Shown: positions 9,330 to 22,625, counted from the first letter of the stretch. The stretch: 64,000 nucleotides of DNA from Nematostella vectensis (GCF_932526225.1 NC_064039.1:310001-374000); one strand, 5' to 3'. Numbers and translations: made by a program. The notes: a model not told the origin generated them from the sequence alone.

Positions 9330-9811
9330 AAGAAACAAACAGGTCAAAATACATTTCCGAATATCGCCTAATAAGAGCCGGCTATACTTGCATGATTTTT
9401 TTATACTTGCATGGATTTTTTATACTTGCATGGATTTTTTTATACTATTTAATAGTTGCACGGATAGTTTGGCATAACTTGATTTGCAAATTGATACTAT
9501 AGTGCGAAAATGAATTTTGAAACGTTTGGCGCCTGATAATAGACTCGTTCTACAAACGTGACAGTTACAGTTGATTTTGTGGTCGAATATCCGATAATAT
9601 CGAGGGGTCCAGAAGAGAGGACGAAGGAATCTCTATAGATATCTAGTAGATTCTAATAAGATAATCTCCTATAATATCGCAATATCGAGAAGTAAAGCAG
9701 ATGGAAGGAGAGGATTTCTATCTATTAATCTTAGTTGAAGATTTTGAGTTGTTTAGTTGCACACTTTATCTTTCTAATATTTTAGTGAGACAACTGTGTG
9801 CGTGTCCGTTG
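8956..9811. other. Gene-free AT-rich stretch with homopolymers
   Basis: It holds a C run (about 9279-9294) joined to an A run of about 33 (9296-9328), and four partly degenerate copies of a TATACTTGCATGGATTTTT unit at 9385-9450. No gene is recognised. Confidence 0.6.
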
Positions 9812-9820
9812 GTGGAAATT

Positions 9821-10645
9821 TACCCTGGGTACCAGGGCCTCCAGACTTCTCTCGTCCAGTGACGCAGCTGATTGGTCAACGAAATTGTCATAGTAACACT
9901 AAACCATATTTGGTCAATATTCACATATTTGGAATTTTAGCTTGTCGTTGTTTTGCAAAGGTTGAAAGTTCAGCTGTTTGATCGCGTGTAGTAGTTGGTT
10001 TGCTTACACAAAGTACACATGGATCTCAATAATAGTTTCGACAACAGTCATTGATTCTCCTTATTGTTTTCGGGCTGGGAACTGCAGGGATCTTGCAGTT
10101 TGTACCGGAGAGTTGAAGATGGAGCTAAGCCCGCCCGCATCGGGGCGCGAACTGTGACTTTCTGAGTCTTCTAACCTATCGCTCTCGATTGCACACATGT
10201 CCTTGCATTTGTTGATTTGATTTTTTGCAGTTCTCAATCAATGATTCCTTTACATTCTCTAGCTTTCCAAGCTGCCTTACGCAGGTGGTTTCTCATTATA
10301 ACATTTGCTGGTAAAGAATAATTAACAGACGTTCTACGAATCGCTCCTGCTTTGTCTTTAGAGCCAGTAAACAAATTAAACTTGCCTAAAAAGTGCTGTT
10401 GCAGATATAACAGAAATAAGTGCAGGAAAATGTCTCCATGGGCCATTCGGCGATACTTTTAATTATAATTTTTGAAGTATGAAAATAACATTAAAAGCTT
10501 ACAGTTCTCGTGTTGCGTGACGACGTCATACCTGCAAAACCGGTTTAGGCATGTAATTCGAGCCTGTAACTGAAAAAGCTACTTGCCCGCCAAGAGCCTC
10601 CACATTCGCTCGTCGCGACATCTTGGCAAGCTGGTACCCAGGGTA
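9821..10645. mobile_element. Non-autonomous DNA transposon with 9-bp target-site duplication (Mutator-like)
   Basis: The ends are inverted repeats TACCCTGGGTACCAG and CTGGTACCCAGGGTA. They are flanked on both sides by the exact 9-bp sequence GTGGAAATT (9812-9820 and 10646-10654). A 9-bp duplication is typical of Mutator-like elements. On the minus strand it holds a short frame (HLRKAAWKARECKGIID) that is conserved in the copy at 23.2 kb, perhaps a captured or ancestral coding fragment. Confidence 0.85.
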
Positions 10646-10654
10646 GTGGAAATT

Positions 10655-13600
10655 TTAATGTCCGGTGCAAATGTCGAGCGACAAGAGGTGTGGGCATTCA
10701 GTGGATTGATTTTGAACAAACAACAAGATCTTGTTATTTTGAATAACTTAAATGTTACCAGTTGTAAATTTGTTAAGTCTTGAATGTCATACTATCATTA
10801 GCCTGCCAGTCGTGTGAAATGCGAAAAAATAATTCGAGCACATTCCCATAACAAACATACAACAACAACAACAAAATTACCCAGGCTTCTCATTTATAGT
10901 TTTAAAAATCAACAAGAAACGAAAAACGACCGAGTGTACATATAGATATCTTTTAACAGAATGCAAAAAAAAAAAATCAAGCAAAGAAGTAAGCTCAATT
11001 TTTTTATAGAAATTACCAGCTATATTAATCACCACCCAAATTCACTACCAAAAGAGCAGTATAAAAGAAAAAAAAAAGGTCAAATACCAAAACGTCGATT
11101 TTCCTACCAATAAGATAAGACTGGGGTATTTCACCGATAGAAGAGCTCTCTGTTATGAAACCTTTCCTATCTGGCTTAGAACATTAAGTTAATCACTTTA
11201 GAACGGAGAACCGAGTTATTAACACAATGGAATGAAGCACCGAAGAATGCTTTAGATTCAATGATGACTTCCAAAATAAACGGCAGGCTTCGTGATGCTT
11301 GAATTTTGAATATTGTCCCTTTATTCTGTCCTTACTCGAATTTAGACATACACACAAAAGTGTAAAGAAACAAATCGTTTCGTTTTGAACACATCCGTTC
11401 GGGTAGAAAAATAAGGTATGAAATTTATATTCTGCACATATTTATCATTCAAAGTATAGTGACATATGAATTCCAATTAAAAAAAAAATGGTTAAAAAAT
11501 CAAAATGCCTGTATTCTTTACTCTCTAGTTTTTATAGCCAATATCGTGTAAACTTGTCAATTAGCAAGGGTCAGATTCAATTGGGAAAAGCCTCATACTT
11601 TACAACAGGAAACAAACAAGGAGGACAAAAGGAAAACTGTTAAAAGGTGACGGCACCTTGGATGAAATAGTTTAGCATTTGCTCGAACTGTTTACAAGAG
11701 TACTAACAGACACAGAGTCTACTTCAAAATAATGCACAGATGACTGTGTTTGAAAATGTTGGTAAGCGACAACTCCGGACGGGGAAGCACAACAGGGGTA
11801 AGATATGATATTAAAACACTTAAGCATGTTTCTCTAAAACATTTTTGATAAAAAATACATTCTTAGTAAAGAAGTTTATAAGTTTTTTAAACTAATTTTA
11901 ATTAGTTTATATTAAAATATAAACTTCTGCTATTTTCAGAGTGTAGGTATGGTGATTGAAAAGTATACTTCAACATCAAAATGTACTTCAGGAAGGCAAA
12001 TCTACAATAAAAATAGGTAGAATCAAACCATGACTGATAATTAAATGATGCCTTCTTTGAAGTAAAAAATAGAATACAAAGATTCCTAAGAGGCAGGCTC
12101 GAATACATCATACTTTCTCATAGACCTATTTAAAAACGTTGTCAGTGCAAATTATAAAAGGCAATTGCGAAATGCAGTTCTGCCATCCGAACATGCGATG
12201 CTCGCCGCTCACCGTTCTAATGCAACAAATGTGAATAACTTGAGCGTTAGCAATATACTTAACTTTATTCTAAGGAATCATACTCAACTTTATTCTAAGG
12301 AATAAATGCACCTAGAAACAGCGGTAAGTAGCATTTGCCATTTCACGTTCTATAGAATAGGGAATCGAAACAGAAAGGACTAGCAAAATTGTCGGTCTGA
12401 TATGTCTTTAGTAAATCACTTGAGGATAAATGTTTGTTTCAAATTCTCAGACAGTTAGATATTTCTTTGTTCCATTCCTGGCTCTCTTCCAAAAAATCGA
12501 CTTGCAAGAGGGAAATATATTATTGATTGACAAATTTAGTTGCGATGTTGACTTGCATGCCCCAATCATCCACGGTCGCTCGTTGGCAATCTACACAAGC
12601 ATGGTCAGGTCTCTAAAACCCTTGGTAAGTTAGCATGAAAGGCTCGGAGTACTGGCAATAATAATGCAATTACAATAATATAAAGTAGTTCGTTTAAGTT
12701 ATCAAAGTGGGGCAAACTAAAAAAATATGGAAGTATTGTTAAATGTGTGGCAAACTTCGAACACATGGACTTTTTGTGCTAACCGCTCTTATCAGCGACA
12801 AAGCAATATAACTTCGGGGCTCTATTTTAGGCTATTTGAGTGGCTAAACAAGGTGTTTTTTGAGCTTATTTTAGCATTTACCACCGGGAAATATGACAAG
12901 CATGCAAGAGAAAAAGATTATTAACAAGATAGCATGATTCACTATATCATACACTATCGATCAATTCACGATGACACCCGAGTTGATCAACTTCTCTCCT
13001 TATAACATTTACTTGAGACTAAGCAAAAAGGAAAATGCTATGAAATAACGGCAAATATTAAAGGAAAAGTTTTGAAACATTTGTTGGCATGTAGTTTATG
13101 TATTTTTTTCGCAGATTTATTTTTCGCATTCTAAACGAAACGCGTCGGGACTCGTGTAGCTCAGTCTTTTTTAATTCGAAGATATAGCATTCATAATATA
13201 TTTATTTATTATATATTTTATATATATTTAGAAAAAAAAAAGCTTGATAAGTTGGAATTTGAAGCTTTCTCAACAAATTGATGGATCGATCCGACAATCA
13301 GGCCTTTTCTATTCAGGAAATATTCGGTCTCATTAAGGAACATGCTTTTTCTAAGACATAAACTGGAAATATAAAACAAAATACAAATTCTGAAGGTTAA
13401 GGAACACTTTTTTCAAAGATAACAATTGTTATAACTTTTCGTTATATTACTTACCTTGAGCATCTAGATAAACTAGGGGAAGAAACTCGGAGTCGCAAGC
13501 AACACCCTTCCAACCAATGTAGAAATTCATGAGACCCTCCTTGCTCGTTAATGCTTGTGCTATTACCAACGGAGCAAACTATTGGATAATACTCACGCGG

Positions 13601-14162
13601 ACGGGAAAAAGCTGCGAACTCAGTATAATGACCGTAATGTATTCGGTCCTGAGCGTCATTTATTATGCATGCGCATAAAAAGGCGACCTGACACGAGACT
13701 TTGCGGTGAAGACTGGTATTTCTTAGTTATTTTATATAAGAATAAGGACCAAAGGACTCCGCATTGGACAACGAAACACGTTAACGAAGCACAAGCTTTT
13801 TCAAACGGTACATATAAAAGCACAATACACGTGACTGAATTAAAACGTGATGAAAAACGTGACAATTTTCCCAAATTAAGTTTTTACGCCTTGGGAGGGT
13901 GCTGTAATCGCGGGAGAAATGGGAGGAAAACAAATCATAAAACTGTAATGAAATCAGCTGTGAAAATATATGCGATGTTTTTATACAATATTGTTCGAGG
14001 AAGTCACCAGAGCGCAAGAAATTGAGCATTGAAAGCGAATTCAGGAAAAAAATTACCATATTTGTATGACCAAAAGGCCAATCAAGACCCAGTTTAACTG
14101 ACCTTATTGATCCTATTTCGAGTTGATACCCATTCAAGAGGTATTGTCTACTTTATTGATGC
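10655..14162. other. AT-rich gene-free stretch
   Basis: Only short frames with no recognisable domains are present, plus scattered A/T homopolymers. No RNA gene or element boundary was found. Confidence 0.5.
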
Positions 14163-14468
14163 ACTTTTTTATAAGAACGTTTAATTTTCTGTAGAGTCCG
14201 GGCCGGCCTGGGTCTTATTTTTTTAGCATTTTATGGCTGAAAATGTTCTTAAAGATCTTCTTAAATTTTATATGAAGATATAATCTCCAATGAATTACTA
14301 GGAAGAGAATTACAGAAATAAAACAGTTAAACGTTGTTATTATGAAAACAATTTGATTCTGCATATTAAGAACGGATCAGACTAACAAAAGCTATACTTT
14401 TCTTTTATCTGATCCTCGGCATGTTCTTAGAATGTTATTATTTAGGCTGGACGTTCTTATAAAAAAAG
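14163..14468. mobile_element. MITE, TTTTTATAAGAACGT family, copy 1
   Basis: Left TIR TTTTTATAAGAACGT (14165 on) and right TIR ACGTTCTTATAAAAA (14451-14465). The interior is AT-rich with GTTCTTA motifs. Related sequence occurs near 17.9 and 19.5 kb. Confidence 0.65.
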
Positions 14469-17400
14469 GTTTTTATAAAAAAAAAACTGCTGCTTTGGCA
14501 TTGCAGACCTTTTATCACGTCAGGGCGTCACGTGAGCGTTAAATTTAGACGAAATTTAGCCAATTTTCGGATTTTTTCTTCTTTTCGTGAAAGTCGTTTT
14601 GAATAGGCCCCAGGGACCCTCTTTTATATGCTTCCACAGGAATCCCCGCGTATATATGTTTGATATGGGGCTAAAGGCAAAAGGACTGTTAAGTGTAAAT
14701 ATAATTCTCAAGATAAAACACAAAGTGGCCTGCACAAAATGTTGTTCAAATAAAACATCACTAAATGCATTGAGCATGCTAAAAATGAATTTATAACAGA
14801 GCAAGTATAGAAAAATAAAATAAAAACGGTTCAAGCTTTACAAAAGCAGCCCAAGGAGAATTCAAAACCTTGACTGGTATCACTAGTCTATGCCTGACTT
14901 GTGCAAGATAAAATCATTTTCAACTATCTTGGAGGTCATATTTTGCTCATGATGTAAAACCTGAATAGGTCTTGACTGTATTATTTTTTAGACTACTTGA
15001 AGTCATAAATAAAAATAGGAAATCAAATAGAACAGCAAATGAGTGGGGGTGAAAGTTGTAGAACAGGGGATATAGAGATCTGATATGTAAAGCACGGTCA
15101 AGGCTACAAACAAATTATGACTTTGGCATTCGAATGGAAATACTATGAAAGTCCCAAGTATAAAAAGAGTTTGTGGTCTATGAATTAAATTTTAAAATAC
15201 ACAAAGACACTTTATTCATTTATATGAAAAAAATGCTTTGATGGCAAAAGAGATTTGGGAACATCTGATGTGTATGAGCGATATCTTTAAAAAAAATACG
15301 CATTATTTATTTGCATTTTCCTTCATTTAGTATATGGCGAGACTTGTGGTATTTTGTGTGTGTTTTTTATAGCAGAGCTACCCTCTGTTGCCGTTTGCTC
15401 TTTGAAATAGGTGCATAACAACCATGCCTTTTTAGCGTGGGCAGTAGGTAAAATACACCAAGGAAAAGTTTATGAAGCACATTTATCATTTATATAAAAC
15501 ATCGGAAAAAGGATTTCATTCAAGTTTAATAATGGGACCTTTTTGAGGATATAGAAGAAGGGATAAAGATAAAGAAGGGACTGGATTAATGATGATCTAA
15601 ATGCAACTCAAACTTGCAATATGCCACCTAAGTCAGTTCTATAAACGATAAAATAATTTCTTTTTTCAAATCCAACCCAAAATGCCCACGGAAAAAAAAA
15701 ATACAATAAAAATACCTAGAAATGGAGGTGGTCAAGGTAGTAGGAAGCGCAGACAAATGATAGACATCATGAACATGTATAATAGACTACCCTATGTTGA
15801 ATAAGTATTTATCGCAGTTTAACCCCTAGTAGAGTTAAAAAACAAACAACAAAATGTTCTCGAAAATAATAAAAGAATATATTTTGATAGAAAATGTTAA
15901 AGTAGCTGAAAAGCGACACATCTGGCAAACTCTATAAGACAGCCTTCACCGAGTGGAAGGTGCACATAAGAAACATAACGACCACAACAAGATCAACGCT
16001 CAACCGAAAATACCTTACACATTGCATTTTACAATAAAAATGATAAATAAAAATGATAAATAATTTATACCATTGAAGTATCTAAACTACAGTTCAGCTA
16101 CAGTTCACAGCTACGGAGGAAGTTTAACAAATCTTGATGATGGTACATGTTACCGACCATATTTTTAGTTTGAAATCGCTTGTTAGGGGCTCTAGGCGAC
16201 AATGTGCTATCTCAAACTTGATTTTCGTTACAATAACATTTCTGAATAAGATTTGCTCTTTTACACACTAGACATTTAAAACTAACGACAGATTCTTAAA
16301 ACAGAAATTCTGATGTGTTTTCTGTTTGATAGAAGGTTAGAAATTAGAAACGGTTAAACCACGAACAACCATCCCTAGATTTTATCAATGCATTTTACAC
16401 ATGTATCAAGAACAAGTTATGGCTAAAAAATGAACCATAGATAGCAATATGAAAAAAGAAAAAACTAAAAACGTTTGGTGAAGCTTTTACAGACTTGAAT
16501 ACAAAGGTAATGATAAAATCAAACGCTTGGAATCTGTAATAACTACGATAACAAAAGCCTTGAAAAGCCGCAGAGAGGGGAACATTTTATTAATTCGCTT
16601 TGTTAGAGCTTAAAAAATGCTTTTCTGATTAGAATGCGTAAGGTATTCTGGCAAGGCGCCCTTTCTAGATTCGGTTAAACAGATACTTAGAATATGGATA
16701 AGTAAAAGTTTATAAGAAAATAGGAGTATATAAAATTAGACTAAAGTCTATACGGAAATTATGAATTGCTCCATTCATAACGCACCTGGTTTGGATATTC
16801 AGATGGGTAAATGCTCGATATTAGCTTTTCAAAATGCGCAGAGCTTTAATTTCTCTAAGCATTTTCCGATTCATGCGACCGTTATATTCATTGGTTTGTT
16901 TCTTTGACAACTTTCACTGGAGTATGAACTAACAGCTTCATCTCCTGGAAGTTATGAAGAACAATGCTTCAGCGCGAAAAATCAGACCAGGGAGGTTTAT
17001 TCTAAGTCTATAAAGCTGTTTAAAATTCATTTGCCTTTGGTATATAGGAAAATGGTGGTCATTTCTCTATCAGAGAGCACCACACTATAAAGCACTAAAA
17101 AAGGGCCGACAATCAGGCTAAACACATACCTGCACGGTCTCTTAGAAAGCAGTGGCTAAAAACGCCGTCTTCGTTACAGGGCGGTTCTATATGTGTTGAT
17201 AGTCACACTTTTTTTCCGCTAACTCTTAAAACCCTCTGAATTTCTCGTTTCTAATAGTACCGGGACTAACTATTGGCTGCCGTTTGCGCGGACGCTTCTT
17301 CATTATGTTTATTCATTCCGCTTCGGCCTTCGGGTCATTATGGATGCACATGGAAAAGTCCCATACACGAGACATGACAAAACAGAATGTTCTAATTCGA

Positions 17401-17908
17401 AGAGTTCCTCCAAAAATAAGGAGCCTAGATTAAGGATTTGATCGCCGATAAATCAAACATGTGAATAAAACCAAGTCGACAAGCCATCCCGAATTTTAAA
17501 CAGTTTAAATACACGTGTCTGATGGAACACGTGAGCAAAAACGTGAGTAGTTGCTCCCAATAATCGCTAAAAATCCCAGTGCATTTTCAGTTTGCTGGAG
17601 CGCCAAAATATTCTATATAGTGCAAATAGTTTGTTTGAGCAAATCAACGGAGCGAAATAATGATATCTAATATGCGTTTTTTATGGTAAATTATCATATT
17701 TATGACAAATATGACCCAGCCGAGTAGAACGCTTGACCCTACTTAACGAATCGATATTCCGTGTCGAAATATACTCATTATTAAAAAGAACAGAATTTTT
17801 TTTTATCTTAACGGAAGTAATATTTTAAATATATACGCTATCATACATTTGTAGCTCCGCTTTCGATGAGAAAAAATTAATCGAATTTATCATTCATTCA
17901 TTTATATA
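14469..17908. other. AT-rich gene-free stretch
   Basis: No coding frame above about 90 residues and no recognisable protein or RNA gene. Nothing structured stands out apart from poly-A/T runs. Confidence 0.5.
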
Positions 17909-17910
17909 AG

Positions 17911-18211
17911 TACACTCTTTTAAAAGAGCGTCCAGCCTCAGATTTCGCCAAATTTTATGAACATGCTAAGATCATGTGCACCCCTCAAACCCCCCGGAAT
18001 TTGCAATCCCCTTAATGGGGGGGGGGGGGGGGGGGATGGATATTTTCTGGAACTACACCTTAATCATTTGTTTAATTCTATTTTAATAGTTCATTGGGTA
18101 TTATACACTTAAAAGTTTTAAAAATTCTTAAAATTCTTCCAAAAAATTCTTTCCAAAAATAAGGCCCTGCCTCGACCGAAAATAAGACGTTCGTATATAA
18201 AACGAGTGTAT
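17911..18211. mobile_element. MITE of the TTTTATAAGAACG family, copy 2 (diverged)
   Basis: Ends TACACTCTTTTAAAAGAGCG and, inverted, AGACGTTCGTATATAAAACG. The subterminal CCAGCCTCAGATTTCGCCAA is shared with sequence at 19,120 (CCAGCCTGAGATTTCACCAA). It contains a G homopolymer at 18,018-18,036. Confidence 0.5.
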
Positions 18212-19017
18212 AATTACGGTTATAAAAAATAAATAAACGAATGTATATAAACGAGTGTATAATGTTCTAATTACATAACACCGCTAACCCGTCAAGTATT
18301 TTACAGTAACTCGAACTAAAGGTGATTACATTTAGACCTTTTCATGTTTTTTTCAATCAACTCGAACTGGGCATCCACAAAGCTAGAACTCCAGGGGCGG
18401 ATCCACAAGTTTAAAAAAGGGGTGCGGAAGCAAAAGTTTCAAGAAAGGGGGAGCCGGACTTATTGTTCTGTATATTTCCTTATATTTCTTGCTATTTTTT
18501 TTTAAATGTGGACTTTAGAAGCACACTAGCATACACACATTGGCACCAGTCGGGCCAAGACGGGACGCTAGCACAGTCTATTACCTGTGCAGTTCGGCAA
18601 CCATGGACAGCTGTTTCGTCCTTATTAGGACTCGTCAGCATGGCATAGCCGGTTTGCCTCAGTTAAACTTCATCGGCAAAAAAGTACACATTTATTTTTT
18701 TAACCAAATGTCTGATAATGGAGGGGGGGGGGGGGGAATTAGCCTGCTCTATTAGCGGGTGAGCATATAAAAGAAACACAATGTACAATAAAGTTGAAGT
18801 TGTAAACTTTCGTCTTGTTCCTTATTACCCAAAAATATGAATTTATAGGTGATTTTTTTTCGTGCCGCACAGACTTTTTTTAGAGGGCACTCCTTTCCGC
18901 ATGTACGATAGAACTACTAAGTTTGTGATCAATATGAAACCATGAGCGGCTAGTTTTTTTTCAATCGATTGATTTTTGTGATGATTCCTCTAAGAATTTA
19001 TGAGTTCCTTCTGTAGT

Positions 19018-19048
<31 letters not shown>

Positions 19049-19483
19049 ACTAACTAACTAAAAAAAAAAAAAAAAACATGCGTACGCGAGTAGTTAAATC
19101 TTGATTTGTCCAGCCTGAACGTCCAGCCTGAGATTTCACCAAATTTTAAAACATGATTTAAGAACATGACAAGGCTGACATATCAGCAAGTTAATGTTTT
19201 ATTAGTCTGGTGCGTCCTAAAATGTAAACCAAATTGTGTCAAAACCACAAAAAGACAATCATAGATTATCAAACATTTTAAGATACTTTTAGGAGCAGTC
19301 ACGTTTTGGTAAACCATATGACTGATATGATTCTTTTGAAAAAAAGCTCACGTGTTTTGATCTGGACGCGTGAATCTATTGTTTTGGCGATTTGTATTGT
19401 CCTGGTCACGTTTAGTCTACAGCGCAGCCGTTCTGGACTCGTCACACTACACTGCCTTGCGTGACGCCGCCAGAACGGTTACT

Positions 19484-19850
19484 CTTTTTTTATAAGAAAG
19501 TCTAATTTTCAGTTGAGACTGGGCTGTTCTTATTTTGCGAGCATTTCAACGGTAAAAATGTTTTTTAAGGATTTTTTTATTTCAGTGTATTTCAAAATAT
19601 AATACCAAATTTATTATTTAAAGAAAATTTACACAGATTATAAAAAAACTGAAATTGTGGTAATAATAACACTAAAATATTAAACATTGAAGGTGTTATT
19701 ATTAACACAAGTTCATTCTGTTTTTTGGATGCATCACACTAACGTCGAATCAATATTTTGCTCCTATCTGAGCCTCGACATGTCTTAGCATGTTTTAAAA
19801 TTTGGTGAAATCATAGTGTGGGCGTTCTGAAAATAGAGGTTCGCATAAAA
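19484..19850. mobile_element. MITE of the TTTTATAAGAACG family, copy 3 (diverged)
   Basis: Starts TTTTTTTATAAGAAAGTC. Its internal phrases parallel copy 1 (TTTTCAGTTGAGACTGGGCT, and CCTCGACATGTCTTAGCATG near the right end). The right terminus is less clear. Confidence 0.4.
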
Positions 19851-20202
19851 AGTGTATCACCATAGAAATAAAAGCCTATACGAGTAAACTTGACGTTCCA
19901 TCCGAATATACAAACCATTGACTGGGTCTATTAAAAAGTGCTCACGTTTTATATACTTGAAGTTCTGTTCCGAATACTATCAAACCATTCACTTCTATGA
20001 GCCTATTAAAAAGTGCTCACGTTTTATGATCTGGACGCGTGAATCTATTGTTATGGTGATTGCTCACGTTTGCTGTTAGGATTAGAAATAGACAAATTGA
20101 CGAAAAACTAGTTAGTCTGCGTAGGCGAATTAGGGAAGCAAATCAACACGTGGTTAAAATTGTATGTTCGAAGCCTCTGTGAAAACAGTTGAGCAAAGAG
20201 TG

Positions 20203-20242
20203 GAGCTGACGTTTCGAGCGTTAGCCTTTTGTCGGTTAGTCC
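20203..20242 (-). ncRNA. Degenerate hammerhead-ribozyme-like motif of a Penelope-like/retroelement remnant
   Basis: On the minus strand the sequence reads CCGACAAAAGGCTAACGCTCGAAACGTC. This has the layout of a minimal hammerhead: core box, short stem-loop (GGC-TAAC-GCT), GAAA, then stem III. The core box is CCGACAA rather than CTGANGA, so cleavage is unlikely. Penelope-like elements of many animals carry such ribozymes. It is followed by an AATAAAATTATTATTATTA tail at 20,357-20,378. Confidence 0.4.
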
Positions 20243-20572
20243 TCGGAGCCGTCTGTACTCGTTACGCTACGCCGCCTAGCGTGACACCGCCAAGCATGAC
20301 AAGCACAGGACAGAGACTAGATCAATTCCTTTTGCTCGGGCGGATTCAAAATTTGAATAAAATTATTATTATTATTACTAGAAGTTCTCATAAAGAAGTA
20401 AAGTGCTCGAGCTCATAGAATAAGTGGTCATTTAGCTGCAAGGGTTAAATCTATATTACATTTGCTTGGGGCAGGAGGCACATTTTCCAAAAGCCAAAAT
20501 TATGCAAGACGCCTTTTCTTTGAAGCCACTGTCTTGGCTGATCACTAACCTTTTGTTTCATGGTTTTTTTTA

Positions 20573-20720
20573 TATTTCAACATAGCTCCAGCGACTGAAA
20601 CAAAGAAATAGCACCTGAAGACCACGGTTTATCCTTTTTTCTCTCAGGTTTACTGGGTACGTACAGGGTACTACAGGGTGGTATTTCTTTGCTTCTATCG
20701 CTGAGCTATGTTGAAATATT
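20573..20720. mobile_element. Palindromic MITE-like element
   Basis: ATTTCAACATAGCTC near 20,575 is the inverted partner of GAGCTATGTTGAAATAT near 20,703. The arms also share the CAAAGAAATA block. A single diverged arm lies at 42,478-42,560. Confidence 0.6.
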
Positions 20721-20989
20721 TGTGAATAACTTTGATATTTTATAGTAAACACAATTAACATTGTATTTTGCTTTCTTTTTTTTCTGTAGGATGTGAAGCA
20801 GTTGAGGATATTGAATAACATTCAATACATAAAATTCAAGGCAAGTTCTTTTTTATTTTTTTTTTACCTCTATATCAACCAAGTACCATAAATCATACCA
20901 TAGTATTATTATTTTATGGCCGCATATAGACATCAGCCGAAATAATAATAACCCACACAACTGTAATGTCTATGTCACCTTTTTGATGC

Positions 20990-21177
20990 AAATTCTGTGT
21001 GTGTCGTTTTTTAGCTGAAGAAACGATGAAGAACGAACAAAGAAGACGTAGGTGACGACTCTATTCTTAACCTCAAAGAACAAAAAAAGTACAAGTCTAC
21101 GAAACTCGTATCAGCGTGTCTGCGCACGTGGTGTGTGACGTCACCGGAAGTTGTATAAAAACCGGCTATCGTTAGAT
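20990..21177 (-). mobile_element. Candidate 3' LTR of the Ty3/gypsy relic
   Basis: Reading minus strand past the end of the pol-like frame, a purine-rich tract (AAGGGGAGA, about 21,178-21,186) stands where the polypurine tract should be. It is followed by TCTAACGATAGCCGG, possibly a mutated TGT LTR start. No second LTR was found, so the far end is unplaced. Confidence 0.35.
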
Positions 21178-21275
21178 CTCCCCTTAAAAAGTATATAAAA
21201 AACAATACAATAACAAAACGTCACTGTCTTTGGATAATAAATCTAAATCAAACACAGAGTCACTGTCCAATAATG

Positions 21276-21390
21276 CTATTGAAAGCGTACAGGCGGTTTA
21301 ACAAGTCTTCCTGATCGTGTGCGTTGCTCCGGCTGGTGAACTGGGCCATCTTGGGCAGTAATCTCAGGGGCTTTCTTTGAAAGTTGTTTT

Positions 21391-21428
<38 letters not shown>

Positions 21429-22625
21429 GTGTGTCGTAGGCATCGCCGGTTTAGCAGGTCTTCTTGGGTGAGGGCAGTGCATTTCTATCTCTTCTTGATG
21501 GGTGGCTGCATCTGCTCTCTTGTTTTTCGCAGGTCTCGTTGTCTCGTCTGTTTCGTCGGCATACCCTTCCGTCTTCAGTACGTACTTGATATGATTGTAT
21601 ATCAAGTTTTCCCTCAACAGGCGCTTTGGGGCACTAATGAGGCTTTTCTTGAAAGTGTTTCTAGAGGTTTTTGATCCGTTTCAACCTTTATTGGCCGACC
21701 ATACAGATAATGCTCGAAGCGCTCCACTCCAAATACAATGACAGCATTTCCTCCTGAGCATAATTCTTCTCGGGTTCTTTGAGAGAACGTGACGCATATG
21801 CGATGGACTGTCCCTTCAGCATTAGACAGGCTCCCATCCCTTTCTCTGATGAATCACACTGTAGCTCGACTTTTTCGTGTTGGTCGAAGAACTTCAGAAC
21901 TGGTGCTTGTGAAACAATCTTCTTCACTTTTGAAGCTTTGTCCTTGTATCTGCTCGTCTCAGTGGGACTGGTTCTCTTCCTTGAGACTTCGCGCATCGCT
22001 GCAGCTGCTTCTGAGAGATTCGGTGCAAAATTCTGGAGGTAATTTGCCATACCAAGCAACCTCTTGATATCTCGCTTGTTTGTTGGTGTAGGCAATTCTT
22101 CAATACCCTGTAACTTGTCGGGGTCTAGCTTCATCCCGTCTGTCGATACCACGTGACCCATAAACTTGACAACGCAGCTTCAGCTTCTCCTTGTTGAGTT
22201 TGATACCCTTTCGGCGACAGCGCTCGAGGAGGGATCTCAACTTGGCATCATGATCTCTGATGGCTTCTTCTTTGGAGTCACCCTTTCCGAAGATGTCATC
22301 GAAAATTGGTTTGGCACCCTCCAGGCCTTCTAGCGCTTGTTCCTATTGCCTTTTGAACTCTTCGGGGGCTGGCGCGATACCGAACGGTATCCTCGTCCAC
22401 CTGTACCTTCCCCATGGGACCTTCTCCTCTTGAGTGGTTCTCGTACTGCCAGGGGCACCTTCCTGACTGGGAGGATTACAGGGGGGACAGTTGCATCGAG
22501 CTCTAGGTGTAGCTTTTGATCTAGTTTACCCTCCCCTGTAAACACATCTGGAAATTCACTAACTGGGTCTGAGGTTGGGCTTGAGTCTAACAAAGACATA
22601 ATGTTCTCACTGTTCACAGTCATTA
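21276..22625 (-). pseudogene. Ty3/gypsy retrotransposon pol remnant (RT/RNase H plus tail)
   Basis: Minus-strand pieces in the order of a gypsy pol. EFPDVFTGEGKLDQKLHLEL and PPVILPVRKVPLAVREPLK (22,430-22,560) mark the region before the reverse transcriptase. MGHVVSTDGMKLDPDKLQGI and RDIKRLLGMANYLQNFAP (about 22,050-22,160) are RT thumb/connection. VELQCDSSEKGMGACLM with SIAYASRSLKEPEKNYAQEE (about 21,780-21,870) is the RNase H start. The central catalytic RT region between is scrambled by frameshifts. After YGRPIKVETDQKPLETL, near 21,660, integrase is missing. The frame passes to a Pro/Gln-rich C-tail with a CAG-encoded polyQ run and RTRSGRLVKPPVRFQ, a typical gypsy pol terminus. It is dead by several lesions. 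Confidence 0.85.
21393..21427. repeat. (CTG)n trinucleotide repeat
   Basis: About 11 uninterrupted CTG triplets, encoding polyglutamine on the minus strand within the gypsy tail. Confidence 0.9.
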
